A stretch of 64,000 nucleotides of DNA, taken from the NCBI GenBank assembly GCA_036503555.1, contig DASXWQ010000098.1, forward strand, positions 1 to 64,000, written 5' to 3'. Under the pieces are notes generated by a model. That model was not told the DNA's origin and ran no database searches. It saw nothing but the letters and a program-made list of their open reading frames with translations. Position 1 is the stretch's first letter, and every line of letters starts with the position of its first letter. This document shows positions 1 through 8,446 of this stretch, in pieces. The position numbers were made by a program, and so were the translations under genes. Origin of the DNA: Actinocatenispora sp036503555. GTDB lineage: Bacteria > Actinomycetota > Actinomycetes > Mycobacteriales > Micromonosporaceae.

Positions 1-1301
1 GCGAACACGACCGCGGTGGCCGCGGCGGCGCCGGTCGACCCGGCGGTGAGCGCGGCGAAGACGGTACCCAGCACGGAGAGTCCGGCCGCCCCGCCCAGCA
101 GGTGGAAGAACGTGAGCGTGGCCGTACCGGCGCCGAGGTCCCGGGGGTGCAGCGCGTTCTGCGCGAGGACGACGAGGTTCTGGCTGCTCGCCCCGATGCC
201 CGACCCGAGCAGCACCAGGTAGCCGCCGACCAGGACCAGCGGCGTCGAGGAGTCGATCGTGCCGAGCAGGGCGAGCGCGGCCACGACCCCGGCGGTACCC
301 GCGACCAGCGGCGGCCGGCACCGACCGGTGCGGCGGACGAGCCGGCCGCACAGCACGGTCGTGGCGACCGTCGCCAGCACCATCGGTACGGTCAGCGCGC
401 CGGACGTGGCCGGGTCGTACCCGCGTGCGGTCTGGAAGTAGCGGGCGAGGAACACCGGGGCGCCGATCATCGGTACCCCGATCGCCACCCAGGCGAGCAC
501 CGACAGCGCCATGGTTCGCGTGCGCAGCAGGCGGGGCGGCACGATCGGATCCCGGCCGCGGCGTTCGACGCGGACGGCGAGGGCGACGAGCGCGAGGCTC
601 GTCGCGAGGAGCGCGGCGCTGCGCCACGACACCCACGGGTACGCGACGCCGGCGAAGCTGAGCCAGATCAGGCTGACGGCGATGCCGCCGGGGATGAACA
701 GCGCGCCGTACCAGTCGACGCGGCCCCGCCGCACCGTCTCGGGTACGTGCAGGGTGCGCTGGACCAGGACGAGTGCGAGCACGGCTGCCGGTACGCCCGC
801 CCAGAAGCAGGCGCGCCAGCCGACGACCGGTGTCGCGACGAGCAGTCCGCCGAGCGGCGGCGCGCCGATCGCGGCGACCGCGCCCGCCGCCGTGAAGTAC
901 GCCATGTGCCGGGCCCGCTCGCGCGGCGGTACGAGGGTCGCGAGCACGGTCTGCGCGAGTGACACCAGGCCGCCCGCGCCGATCCCCTCCACGACGCGCA
1001 GGCCGATCAGGACGCCGACGTTCGGGGCGAGGCCGGCGAGCGCCATGCCGAGGCCCAGCAGCCCGATCGCCGCCTGTACCAACGGTTTCCGCCGCGTACG
1101 GTCGGCGAGCTTGCCCCAGACCGGCCCGCTCGCGGTCGCGGCCAGCAGCGACGACGTGACGATCCACGTGTACCCGGCGCTCGTGCCGGAGAGGCCGGCG
1201 ACGATCCGGGGCAGCGCGTTCGCCACGATCGTGCTGGACAGGCCCGCCACGAAGACGGCGAGGACCAGTCCCGACAGGGCCGCCGCCGGCCGCCGGGTCA
1301 C
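1..1301 (-). CDS. DHA2-type MFS drug/metabolite exporter (3' end cut by window edge)
   Basis: Inner-membrane proton-driven exporter of the EmrB/QacA (DHA2, 14-helix) class. The GTG start at 1301 shares bases with the stop of the rfbB gene upstream (GTGA overlap), and about 433 codons are visible before the sequence ends. Seen: a first helix directly after the start, the inter-helix motif GKLADRTRRK near residue 63, the antiporter-type stretch AIGAPPLGG, and a late segment LAQNALHPRDLGAGTAT that is typical of this family. It is the last gene of a four-gene minus-strand run with sugar nucleotide genes and a glycosyltransferase, so export or self-protection for a glycosylated product is the natural inference. 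The substrate cannot be told from sequence. Confidence 0.88.
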   Translation of the reverse strand, partial: MTRRPAAALSGLVLAVFVAGLSSTIVANALPRIVAGLSGTSAGYTWIVTSSLLAATASGPVWGKLADRTRRKPLVQAAIGLLGLGMALAGLAPNVGVLIGLRVVEGIGAGGLVSLAQTVLATLVPPRERARHMAYFTAAGAVAAIGAPPLGGLLVATPVVGWRACFWAGVPAAVLALVLVQRTLHVPETVRRGRVDWYGALFIPGGIAVSLIWLSFAGVAYPWVSWRSAALLATSLALVALAVRVERRGRDPIVPPRLLRTRTMALSVLAWVAIGVPMIGAPVFLARYFQTARGYDPATSGALTVPMVLATVATTVLCGRLVRRTGRCRPPLVAGTAGVVAALALLGTIDSSTPLVLVGGYLVLLGSGIGASSQNLVVLAQNALHPRDLGAGTATLTFFHLLGGAAGLSVLGTVFAALTAGSTGAAAATAVVF

Positions 1302-2290
1302 CCCGGTCGTCCCGGCGCGGCGGCCGGCCGGAGCGGCTCCCACCACGACCGGTGGCGCGCGTACCAGGCGACGGTGTCGGCGAGCCCGTCGTCGAAGCCG
1401 ACCTCCGGCCGGTAGCCGAGCCGGCCGATCTTGCGGTAGTCCAGCGCGTACCGGCGATCGTGCGCCTTGCGGTCGGCCACGTGGGCGACCTGCGCCCAGC
1501 CGCTGCCGGTCGCGGCCAGCAGCCGGGCGATCAGGTCCCGGTTGGCGAGCGGTGTCCCGCCGCCGACGTTGTAGACCTCGCCGGGCCGGCCGCGCTCGGC
1601 GACCAGGGCGATGCCGCGACAGTGGTCGTCGACGTGCAGCCACTCCCGTACCTGCCGGCCGTCGCCGTACAGCGGCACGGTGCCGCCGTCGAGCAGTCTG
1701 CTGATCGCCAGCGGTATCAGCTTCTCCGGGTGCTGGTAGGGGCCGTAGGTGTTCGAGCACCGGGTGACGAGGACCGGCAGCCCGTGCGTCACGTGGTACG
1801 ACCGGGCGATCAGGTCGGCCGCCGCCTTCGACGCCGCGTACGGCGAGTTGGGGGCGAGCGGGTGCGTCTCCGGCCACGACCCGCGCTCGATCGACCCGTA
1901 CACCTCGTCGGTGGACACGTGCACGAACCGTCGTACGCCCGCGTCGAGTGCCGCGCCCAGCAGGCAGTGCGTGCCGACCACGTTGGTACGGACGAACTCC
2001 GCGGAACCGGCGATCGATCTGTCCACATGGGACTCCGCCGCGAAGTGCACGACGACGTCGGTGCCGGGCATGACGTCGGCGACCGCGTCCGGGTCGGCGA
2101 TGTCGCCGGTCACGACGCGCAGCCGCGGGTCGTCGGCGACCGGGCCGAGGTTCGCGGCGTTGCCGGCGTACGTGAAGCTGTCCAGCACGGTCAGCGTGGT
2201 CGGCGTCGTCGCCGGCAGCCGGCCTTCGAGCAGGTTCCGCACGTACGCGGAGCCGATGAAGCCGGCGCCGCCGGTCACCAGGATCCTCAT
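1298..2290 (-). CDS. rfbB: dTDP-glucose 4,6-dehydratase
   Basis: Cytosolic NAD-dependent enzyme converting dTDP-D-glucose to dTDP-4-keto-6-deoxy-D-glucose, the branch point of most deoxysugars. The 330-residue length is normal for the family. Extended-SDR signs are clear: GGAGFIG at residues 7-13, the catalytic TDEVYG motif, and YAASK carrying the Tyr-x-x-x-Lys pair. The ATG at 2290 overlaps the rfbA stop by the ATGA pattern, and the downstream exporter overlaps its stop, so the genes are almost certainly translated together. No 3,5-epimerase or ketoreductase gene is visible beside it. Either these are beyond the edge or elsewhere, or the product sugar is completed by genes outside the window. 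Confidence 0.93.
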   Translation of the reverse strand: MRILVTGGAGFIGSAYVRNLLEGRLPATTPTTLTVLDSFTYAGNAANLGPVADDPRLRVVTGDIADPDAVADVMPGTDVVVHFAAESHVDRSIAGSAEFVRTNVVGTHCLLGAALDAGVRRFVHVSTDEVYGSIERGSWPETHPLAPNSPYAASKAAADLIARSYHVTHGLPVLVTRCSNTYGPYQHPEKLIPLAISRLLDGGTVPLYGDGRQVREWLHVDDHCRGIALVAERGRPGEVYNVGGGTPLANRDLIARLLAATGSGWAQVAHVADRKAHDRRYALDYRKIGRLGYRPEVGFDDGLADTVAWYARHRSWWEPLRPAAAPGRPG

Positions 2291-3186
2291 CGGACCACCC
2301 GGTGCAACTCGGTGCGGTCCGCCGTCCGCGCCACGTCCATCACGTACCTGCCGTACGCGGTGCGGCCGAGCTGCTCGCCCAGCCGGTAGCACTGGTCGGC
2401 GCCGATGAAGCCCATGCGCAGCGCCACCTCCTCCAGGCACGCGATCCGGATGCCCTGCCGCTCCTCCAACGTCCGCACGTACTCGCCGGCGGCGAGCAGC
2501 GACTCGTGCGTACCGGTGTCGAGCCAGGCGAACCCGCGGCCCAGGTTGACGATCCGGGCCTGACCCAGCTCCAGGTACCGCCGGTTGAGGTCGGTGATCT
2601 CCAGCTCGCCGCGCGCCGACGGCCGCAGCTCGCGGGCGTACTCGCAGGCGTGCCCGTCGTACAGGTAGAGGCCGGTGACGGCGAGGTTGGACGTGGGGTG
2701 GGCCGGCTTCTCGACCAGCTTGCGCAGGCCGCCGTCGGCGTCCAGCTCGGCGATCCCGTACCGCTGCGGGTCGGCGACCGGGTAGCCGAACAGCACGGCG
2801 CCGGTCAGCGCCGCGGCGGCCTCCCGCAGCAGCCGGGACATGCCCGGGCCGTGGAAGATGTTGTCGCCCAGCACCAGTGCCACCGGCCCTCCGGCCACGT
2901 GGTCGGCGCCGACGATCAGCGCGTCGGCGATGCCCCGCGGCCGGGACTGCGTCGCGTACGTCAGCCGCAGCCCCCATGCGCCGCCGTCGCCGAGCAGCCG
3001 CCGGAACTGGCCGAGATCCTGCGGCGTGGTGATGACCAGGATGTCGGTCACCCCGGCCAGCATCAGCACGGACAGCGGGTAGTAGATCATCGGCTTGTTG
3101 TAGACGGGCACCAGCTGTTTGGACACGGACAGCGTCACCGGATGAAGCCGGCTCCCCGTGCCGCCCGCGAGAACGATTCCCTTCAC
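2287..3186 (-). CDS. rfbA: Glucose-1-phosphate thymidylyltransferase
   Basis: Makes dTDP-glucose from glucose-1-phosphate and dTTP, the first step of dTDP-deoxysugar synthesis. The nucleotidyltransferase signature GGTGSRLHPVT lies at about residues 8-18, followed by KQLVPVYNKPMIYYP, LGDNIFHG and the EKP motif. At 299 residues it is full length. I take the GTG at 3186 as start because the protein begins at the usual VKGIVLAGG and a GGAG sits five bases upstream; another GTG two codons earlier is possible. It follows the glycosyltransferase gene after 35 bases and overlaps rfbB, so substrate supply and transfer are co-expressed. Confidence 0.93.
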   Translation of the reverse strand: MKGIVLAGGTGSRLHPVTLSVSKQLVPVYNKPMIYYPLSVLMLAGVTDILVITTPQDLGQFRRLLGDGGAWGLRLTYATQSRPRGIADALIVGADHVAGGPVALVLGDNIFHGPGMSRLLREAAAALTGAVLFGYPVADPQRYGIAELDADGGLRKLVEKPAHPTSNLAVTGLYLYDGHACEYARELRPSARGELEITDLNRRYLELGQARIVNLGRGFAWLDTGTHESLLAAGEYVRTLEERQGIRIACLEEVALRMGFIGADQCYRLGEQLGRTAYGRYVMDVARTADRTELHRVVR

Positions 3187-3221
3187 CGTCACTCCAGTCG
3201 TGTTCCTCGTCTGTCCCGGCC

Positions 3222-4520
3222 TCACGCCGTGGACAGCAGTTCCCCCCGCGTCAGCCGTTCGAGTACGGCGACCGCCGCGTCGGCGCCCCGTTCGGCGCCG
3301 ATCCGTACGCCGAGTTCGGCCGCCCGGTCGGCGAACCCGCGGTCCTGTCGTACCTGGCGCAGCGCGGTCGTCAGGCCCTCCTCGGTCAGCCGTCGCCGCG
3401 CCAGCGGCGCCGGCGCCACGCCCAGCTCGTGCAGCCGGCGGGCGTTGAACCACTGGTCCGGAAAGGACGGGCACACGACCTGCGGACGGCCGGTGGCCAG
3501 CGCGGTCGCGAGCGTGCCCAGGCCGCCGTGGTGGATGACCGCGGACACCCGCGGGAACAGCCAGTCGAACGGCACGTCGTCGACCAGGCAGACCTCCGGC
3601 CCCAGGTCGTCCGGCCGCAGCCCGGTCCAGCCGCCCACCACGACCGCGCGTACGCCCGCGGCCCGGACGGCGCGCCCGACGAGCCGGCCGAGCGCCGCCG
3701 GGTCGGCGGTCACCGAGCTGGCGAAGCCGACGTACACGGGTGGGGGTCCCGCGCGCAGGAACTCCGCCAGCGCCGCGTCGGGTCGCCAGCCGTCGGACAG
3801 CGGCAGCGTCCAGAATCCGGTCGTGTGCACCTGCGGCGGATACTCGGTGCCGGCCGGCAGCAGGCACTCGCTGAACGCGTTGAGCACCGTCGTCGGCGAC
3901 CCGTCCGCCTGCCGCAGCTTCCCGTACGGGCGGCGCGCCAGGCCCAGCCGCCGTCGGCGCCAGGCGGAGCTGCCCCCGGCGTACGTCCAGAGGATGGCGC
4001 GGCTGGCGAAGAACGTGGCGCGGTTGAGGACCGCCGGCACCCGGAACGGGAACGACGGATCGGGAAACGTCCCGGTCGGCACCCAGTACGCCTGCGGGCA
4101 CATCAGCACGCCCGGCACGCCGAGGAGGTCCGCGACGTGGTGCCCGGGCACGCTCGCGTGGTAGAGCACCACGTCGGGGATCTCGCCGCGCCGGGTCAGG
4201 TCCTCCGCCATGGTGGCGATGTCCTCGCGGAACATCGCGACCAGCCGCCGCGTCTTGCGGGCCGACTCCAGCAGCTGCGCCTTGCCGCGCAGCCCGCGGA
4301 ACTTCTGCTCCAGCCCGCGTACCACGCTCGCGTCGGTCGCCAGCTCGTTCGGCCCGTCGTGGATGCGTACCAGCTCCGTGCAGTACGGCTCGGCGAGCCC
4401 GGCGGTGGCCGCCGGCGCCGCCAGGTACACGTGGTGTCCCCGCGCGGCGGCGGCCTTCGCCACGGCGGCGAAGGGCTGCACGTCGCCGCGGCTGCCGTGC
4501 GTGATCATCAGGATCTTCAT
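3222..4520 (-). CDS. GT1-family (UGT/macrolide-type) glycosyltransferase
   Basis: Inverting glycosyltransferase of the GT-B fold that probably transfers an activated hexose or deoxyhexose to a small lipophilic acceptor such as a natural product or sterol-like lipid. The N-terminal half opens with MKILMITHGSRGDVQPF. The C-terminal half carries the donor-binding motif HHGGLGTLATAL followed by SFPDQWFNARR, close to the UGT/GtfB signature. The 432-residue length is typical. It is the first gene of the run with rfbA and rfbB, which suggests a dTDP-sugar donor. Acceptor and exact sugar are not readable from the sequence. Confidence 0.85.
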   Translation of the reverse strand: MKILMITHGSRGDVQPFAAVAKAAAARGHHVYLAAPAATAGLAEPYCTELVRIHDGPNELATDASVVRGLEQKFRGLRGKAQLLESARKTRRLVAMFREDIATMAEDLTRRGEIPDVVLYHASVPGHHVADLLGVPGVLMCPQAYWVPTGTFPDPSFPFRVPAVLNRATFFASRAILWTYAGGSSAWRRRRLGLARRPYGKLRQADGSPTTVLNAFSECLLPAGTEYPPQVHTTGFWTLPLSDGWRPDAALAEFLRAGPPPVYVGFASSVTADPAALGRLVGRAVRAAGVRAVVVGGWTGLRPDDLGPEVCLVDDVPFDWLFPRVSAVIHHGGLGTLATALATGRPQVVCPSFPDQWFNARRLHELGVAPAPLARRRLTEEGLTTALRQVRQDRGFADRAAELGVRIGAERGADAAVAVLERLTRGELLSTA

Positions 4521-4595
4521 GGGTGGTCGCGCTTCCTTCGTACGGCATGTGGCTGACTCTGCCTCGACCGTCGCACGCGTACCCGGGGTCCCACA

Positions 4596-4644
4596 GGGGG
4601 CGGTTTCAAGCGCGCTGCCCCACTCGCCGGTTGAAGCCGCCCCC
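4596..4644. promoter_or_regulatory. Imperfect inverted repeat in the divergent promoter region
   Basis: Between the glycosyltransferase operon and the oxidoreductase gene lie two 14-base arms, GGGGGCGGTTTCAA at 4596-4609 and TTGAAGCCGCCCCC at 4631-4644. They match with one mismatch and are 21 bases apart. The position suits an operator serving one or both divergent genes, but no regulator gene is adjacent. Confidence 0.35.
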
Positions 4645-4721
4645 GCGACCGGTGCCCGTTCGCGGTGCTGGACTCATCCGGTGGGTACGTGCCGCCGGGG
4701 CGCGGGGAAGGAGCCAGCCGC

Positions 4722-5609
4722 ATGACCGAGGAAGCGCGGCGACCGTTCCGGTTCGGGGTGTACCTGACGGACGTGACGACGCACGCCGGGTTCCGGGACC
4801 GCTGCCGACGGGCCGAGGACTACGGGTACGACACGATCGGCGTCGCGGACCACCTCGGCATGTGGGCGCCGTTTCCCGCCGTCCTCGCCGCCGCCGAGGC
4901 GACGACCCGGCCCCGCGTCACGACCGCGCTGCTCAACACCGGGTTCCACAACCCGACCCTGCTCGCCCGCGACGTGGCGACGCTCGACCTGCTCACCGAC
5001 GGCCGGTTCGACCTGGGCCTCGGCACCGGGTACGAACGCGCCGAGTTCGAGACCGCCGGGCTGCCCTGGCCGGGCGCGCGGGAGCGCGTCGACCACCTCG
5101 CCCGTACCGTGGTGCGGCTGCGCGAGCTGCTCGCCGACCCGGCGTACCGGCCGCGGCCCGTGCAGTGCCCCGGCCCGCCGCTGTGGATCGGCGGGCGCGG
5201 CGACCGGCTGCTCGCGCTCGCCGCCGCGCACGCCGACGTGGTCGGGTTCACCGGCTTCGCCGCCACACCCGACGGGCGCAAGGGTGACCTGGCTCCCGTC
5301 GACGGCCTCGCCGAGCGCATCGCGTACGTCCGCCGCCACGCGGGTGACCGGTACCCCCGGCTCGAACTGAACGTCCTCGTCTGGCGCGTCGTCGTCACGC
5401 CCGACCGGCGTACCGAGGCGGCGCGGCTCGGCCCGGTGCGCGGGTTGTCGACGAGCCAGGCGCTCGACGTACCGACGCTGTTGGTCGGCAGCGTGGCACA
5501 GATCGCTGCGCAGCTCGTCGAGTTCCGGGAACGCTTGGGGTTGAGCTACTTCACTGTCCGCGACTGCAATCTCGACGCGTTCGGCCCGGTCATCGCGCAG
5601 CTCCGCTGA
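4722..5609 (+). CDS. LLM-class (probably F420-dependent) oxidoreductase
   Basis: Luciferase-like TIM-barrel flavin/F420 oxidoreductase of 295 residues. Seen: the early strand FRFGVYLTDV, the segment GVADHLGMWAPF, and the hallmark RFDLGLGTGYERAEF with LWIGGRGDRLLALAA further on. This combination matches actinobacterial F420-dependent members rather than true luciferases. The start at 4722 is preceded by AAGGAG eight bases upstream; an in-frame ATG further upstream lacks such a site. It is transcribed away from the glycosyltransferase operon, and its last 64 bases overlap the end of the convergent MFS gene. The substrate is unknown. Confidence 0.85.
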   Translation: MTEEARRPFRFGVYLTDVTTHAGFRDRCRRAEDYGYDTIGVADHLGMWAPFPAVLAAAEATTRPRVTTALLNTGFHNPTLLARDVATLDLLTDGRFDLGLGTGYERAEFETAGLPWPGARERVDHLARTVVRLRELLADPAYRPRPVQCPGPPLWIGGRGDRLLALAAAHADVVGFTGFAATPDGRKGDLAPVDGLAERIAYVRRHAGDRYPRLELNVLVWRVVVTPDRRTEAARLGPVRGLSTSQALDVPTLLVGSVAQIAAQLVEFRERLGLSYFTVRDCNLDAFGPVIAQLR

Positions 5610-6787
5610 CCGCCGCCGGGCGCGCGCGTGCGGTGCGCGAGCCACACGACGAGACCGGCCGACGCGTACCCGGCGCCGAGCACGGCGGAGCCGGACCATC
5701 CGGCGACCGCGTACGCGAGGCTCGTGGTGACGGCGCCCAGGGCGGAGCCGACCGAGTAGAAGACCATGTAGGCGCCGATGGTGCGGCTCGCGTTCGCCGG
5801 CTGGTACGCGGTGACGAGGTGCTGGCTGCTGACGTGGACGGCCTGGACCGCGAAGTCGAGCAGCACGACGCCGGCGACCAGCGGCCACCACGAGTACCCG
5901 AGCTGCGCGATCGCCGCCCAGGAGACGACGAGCAGCAGCAGCGACCAGCCGGTGACGGTACCGGCGCGGCCGCGGTCGGCCCACCGGCCGGCGCGGGCCG
6001 CGGCGAGCGCGCCGGCGAGTCCGGCGAACCCGAGCAGCCCGATCCGTGCGGGGGACAGGTGCCAGGGCGCGTCGGACAGCGGCAGCGCGATCCCGCTCCA
6101 CAGCGTCCCGAACGAGGCGAACAGGAACAACGCGATGAGCGCCCGGCCCCGGAACATCCGGTCGCCGGCCACCAGCCGCGCCATGGCGACGAGGCTCGCC
6201 CGGTAGCCGCCGCGGTGGTCCCGGCGCCGGGGGTCGGGGGGCAGGGCCGCGAGCACGATCCCGGCCAGGAGCAGGGACAGCGCTGACAGCACGACGTACA
6301 CACCGCGCCAGCCGGCCGGTCCGGCCAGGTATCCGGCCACCGCCCGGGCGCCGAGGATGCCGAGCACGACGCCGGAGGTCACCACACCGATGGTGCGGCC
6401 GCGTTCCGACGGGGGTGCGGTCGCCGCAGCGTACGCGACGGCGATCTGGACCACGACCGCGAACAGTCCGGCGACCCCGAGCCCGACCAGGACCAGCGCC
6501 GCGGTGTGGGATGCCGCGACGACGGCGGTGCCGACCGCACCCAGCGCGAGGTGTACGGCGATGAGCCTGCGCCGGTCGGTCAGGTCACCCAACGGCACCA
6601 GGGCGAGCAGGCCGGCGACGTACCCGATCTGCCCGGCGGCGACCAGCCAGCCGAGCGCGCCGGCGGCGAGCCCCAGGTCGGTACCGGCGGCCCGGGTCAG
6701 TGGCTGTGCGGCGTAGAGGGTGGCGACCGCGACCGCGCACACCACCGCGAGCAGCAGCCGTCGACCCGTCCCGAGATGTGCGGTCAT
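5546..6787 (-). CDS. MFS transporter, 12-helix efflux type
   Basis: Major facilitator of 413 residues with the inter-helix motif PLGDLTDRRRL after the second helix and paired six-helix halves. It resembles AraJ/YbcL-like or chloramphenicol-resistance-type exporters of actinobacteria. It is divergent from an HxlR repressor gene with only 86 bases between the two starts, the usual layout for a regulator and the pump it controls. The C-terminal end runs 64 bases into the convergent oxidoreductase gene, so both genes keep coding sequence on opposite strands there. Ligand unknown. Confidence 0.85.
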   Translation of the reverse strand: MTAHLGTGRRLLLAVVCAVAVATLYAAQPLTRAAGTDLGLAAGALGWLVAAGQIGYVAGLLALVPLGDLTDRRRLIAVHLALGAVGTAVVAASHTAALVLVGLGVAGLFAVVVQIAVAYAAATAPPSERGRTIGVVTSGVVLGILGARAVAGYLAGPAGWRGVYVVLSALSLLLAGIVLAALPPDPRRRDHRGGYRASLVAMARLVAGDRMFRGRALIALFLFASFGTLWSGIALPLSDAPWHLSPARIGLLGFAGLAGALAAARAGRWADRGRAGTVTGWSLLLLVVSWAAIAQLGYSWWPLVAGVVLLDFAVQAVHVSSQHLVTAYQPANASRTIGAYMVFYSVGSALGAVTTSLAYAVAGWSGSAVLGAGYASAGLVVWLAHRTRAPGGGQRSCAMTGPNASRLQSRTVK

Positions 6788-6799
6788 CGGCCCGGCTCC

Positions 6800-6824
6800 A
6801 ATCGGTAGCAGTTTGCAACCGATT
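6800..6824. promoter_or_regulatory. Candidate HxlR operator (inverted repeat)
   Basis: AATCGGT at 6800-6806 and ACCGATT at 6818-6824 form a perfect 7-base inverted repeat with an 11-base spacer. It lies in the short, AT-richer gap between the divergent MFS and HxlR genes. HxlR dimers bind such spaced dyads near their own promoter, so an operator role is inferred. Confidence 0.45.
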
Positions 6825-6873
6825 CACCGTATGCAAAAATGGTTTCACAACGCAACTCATTGGGAGTGTGGTC

Positions 6874-7317
6874 GTGGCAACCAACCGACCCGATCGCTGG
6901 ACCGATCCGACCTGCCCGGTCGCACGCGCCGTGGACCTCGTCGGCGACCGGTGGAGCCTGCTCATCGTGCGCGACGCGATGGACGGCGCCGTCAGCTTCA
7001 CCGACTTCCACGGCCGGCTCGGCATCGCCCGCAACATCCTCAGCGACCGGCTGCGCCGACTCGTGGAGCACGGCATCCTGGCGCGCGACACCGCCGCGTC
7101 CGGCAAGCGCCGGACGTACGCGCTGACCGCGGCCGGCCGCGACCTGTTCACGCTCGTCGTCGCGCTCCGCCAGTGGGGCGAACGCCACGCCTTCGACGCG
7201 GGCGAACCGCACTCCGTGCTCGTCGACGACCACGGCGCCGTCGTACCGGCACTGCGCCCGCGTGACCGGGCCGGGAACCCGTTGAGCAGCACCACGACCC
7301 GCGTGGACAAGGTCTGA
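6874..7317 (+). CDS. HxlR-family winged-helix transcriptional regulator
   Basis: DNA-binding regulator of 147 residues. The family hallmark is plain: CPVARAVDLVGDRWSLLIVRDA near the start, then FTDFHGRLGIARNILSDRL as recognition region and a wing ending in RRTYALTAAGRDL. I chose the GTG at 6874 because GGGAG lies seven bases upstream; a GTG two codons earlier overlaps that site. The conserved Cys at about residue 14 is the one that senses electrophiles or oxidants in some HxlR members. It most likely controls the divergent MFS gene. Confidence 0.9.
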   Translation: MATNRPDRWTDPTCPVARAVDLVGDRWSLLIVRDAMDGAVSFTDFHGRLGIARNILSDRLRRLVEHGILARDTAASGKRRTYALTAAGRDLFTLVVALRQWGERHAFDAGEPHSVLVDDHGAVVPALRPRDRAGNPLSSTTTRVDKV

Positions 7318-7326
7318 CCGGCGCCC

Positions 7327-8391
7327 TCAGCCCTGCGGTACGAGCGGCTTGACGAGGTGGACGGTGGCCGCGTCGGCGTGCCGCTCGTCCGGCCGGTATC
7401 CGGACGAGCGGTAGAGCCGGATGTTGCCGGTGCTGGCCCGGCCCGTGGTGAGGCTGACCGTACGGACGGGGTGAGTGTCGGTCGGCGCCTGCGCCTCGGC
7501 GTGGGCGAGCAGCGCCCGGCCGATGCCGTTGCCGCGCTTGTCGGGCGCGACCATCAACCGGCCGATCTCCCAGGTGTCGCCGGCGCGGCGGGCCCGTACG
7601 GCGCCGACCAGTCGGCCGCGGTCGCGCAGGCACCAGGTCGTCCAGGCGCCGAGCCAGTCGCGTACGTCGTCGGCGTCCTCGTGCAGGGCGGCCAGGTCGA
7701 GGGTGTCGTTGGCGAGCGCCTCGTCGACCCAGCAGCAGCGTTGCAGGACCAGCAGTTCGTCGGCGTCTCGCGGGCTCGCGCGGTGCAGCGTCAGCCCGTA
7801 CCGGTGCCAGGGCTCGTCCGTTGTGGTCGGTGCGGCGAGCGGCGCGACGACGGTGGCGATCCGGTGCAGCTCGGTGAGTGCCGCGCACGCGCGGGCGTCG
7901 AGCTCGGCGGTGCCGCCGAGGTCGGTGTCGGCGATCCGCAGGTACACGTCGGCGCCGGTGGGGACCATGCGCAGGGCGGTGGTGACCTGCCGGGCCATCT
8001 GCACACCCCGGGTGCCGGCCGACGTGTTGCCGTACCCGACGAACGCGACGGGCTTGAACGCCCACTCGTCGTACAGGCAGTCGAGCGCGTTCTTCAACGT
8101 CGCCGGCATCCCGCTGTTGTACTCCGGCGTCACGACGACGACCGCGTCGGCGGCGGCGACGCGCGCGCTCCATGCCCGGGTGTGTGCGTGTGCGTACCGG
8201 TGCGTGGAGGGGTGTTCGGGTTCGTCGAGGAACGGCAGGCCGATGGTGGCGAGGTCGGCCACGTCGAGGTCGACGCCCAGCTCGGCGGCGTGTGGGCGGG
8301 TGGCCCGGACGAACCAGTCGGCGACGGCGGGCCCGACGCGACCCGGCCGGCTGCTGGCGACGATGACGAGGACCCGGCATTTCTGTGACAT
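7327..8391 (-). CDS. Fusion of NADPH-dependent FMN reductase-like domain and GNAT acetyltransferase
   Basis: Two enzymes in one 354-residue chain. Residues 1 to about 185 are a flavodoxin-like NAD(P)H-dependent FMN reductase: VLVIVASSRPGRVGPAVADW at the start, then VVVTPEYNSGMPATLKNALD, the flavin-binding loop of this family. From about residue 200 the chain continues as a GNAT N-acetyltransferase with the acetyl-CoA motif PDKRGNGIGRALL and the end NIRLYRSSGY. No stop or frame change lies between the two. The start ATG at 8391 is inside a palindrome and about seven bases after a good -10 box, so the mRNA is probably leaderless. It is divergent from a MarR regulator. A role in detoxification, by reducing then acetylating a nitro or quinone compound, is an inference. 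Confidence 0.82.
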   Translation of the reverse strand: MSQKCRVLVIVASSRPGRVGPAVADWFVRATRPHAAELGVDLDVADLATIGLPFLDEPEHPSTHRYAHAHTRAWSARVAAADAVVVVTPEYNSGMPATLKNALDCLYDEWAFKPVAFVGYGNTSAGTRGVQMARQVTTALRMVPTGADVYLRIADTDLGGTAELDARACAALTELHRIATVVAPLAAPTTTDEPWHRYGLTLHRASPRDADELLVLQRCCWVDEALANDTLDLAALHEDADDVRDWLGAWTTWCLRDRGRLVGAVRARRAGDTWEIGRLMVAPDKRGNGIGRALLAHAEAQAPTDTHPVRTVSLTTGRASTGNIRLYRSSGYRPDERHADAATVHLVKPLVPQG

Positions 8392-8426
8392 GTCAACGAA
8401 GCTACTCCGGCTTCGTTGACATGTCA
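8386..8426. promoter_or_regulatory. Long perfect inverted repeat, candidate MarR operator pair
   Basis: TGACATGTCAACGAAG at 8386-8401 and CTTCGTTGACATGTCA at 8411-8426 are exact inverted copies separated by nine bases. Each arm itself contains the palindrome TGACATGTCA, so the site offers two MarR-dimer binding sites 31 bases apart. One copy covers the start codon of the fusion gene, the other the -35 region. This is an unusually clear autoregulatory operator. Confidence 0.75.
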
Positions 8427-8427
8427 A
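8399..8427 (-). promoter_or_regulatory. Promoter of the reductase-acetyltransferase fusion gene
   Basis: On the minus strand, TTGACA (8427-8422) is followed after exactly 17 bases by TAGCTT (8404-8399). The expected transcription start falls at about 8392, next to the ATG at 8391, which predicts a leaderless transcript. Both elements overlap the MarR palindromes. Confidence 0.6.
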
Positions 8428-8446
8428 AGACGGGTACGCTGGGCCC

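Noticed and set aside
102..962. Plus-strand open frame of 286 codons opposite the first MFS gene
   Set aside because: Arg/Gly/Asp-rich shadow frame; the minus strand gives a continuous membrane transporter with family motifs.
1..4520. Complete secondary-metabolite gene cluster
   Set aside because: Only four relevant genes are visible and no scaffold-forming enzyme (PKS, NRPS, terpene cyclase) is present; it may be the edge of a cluster or a lone glycosylation operon.
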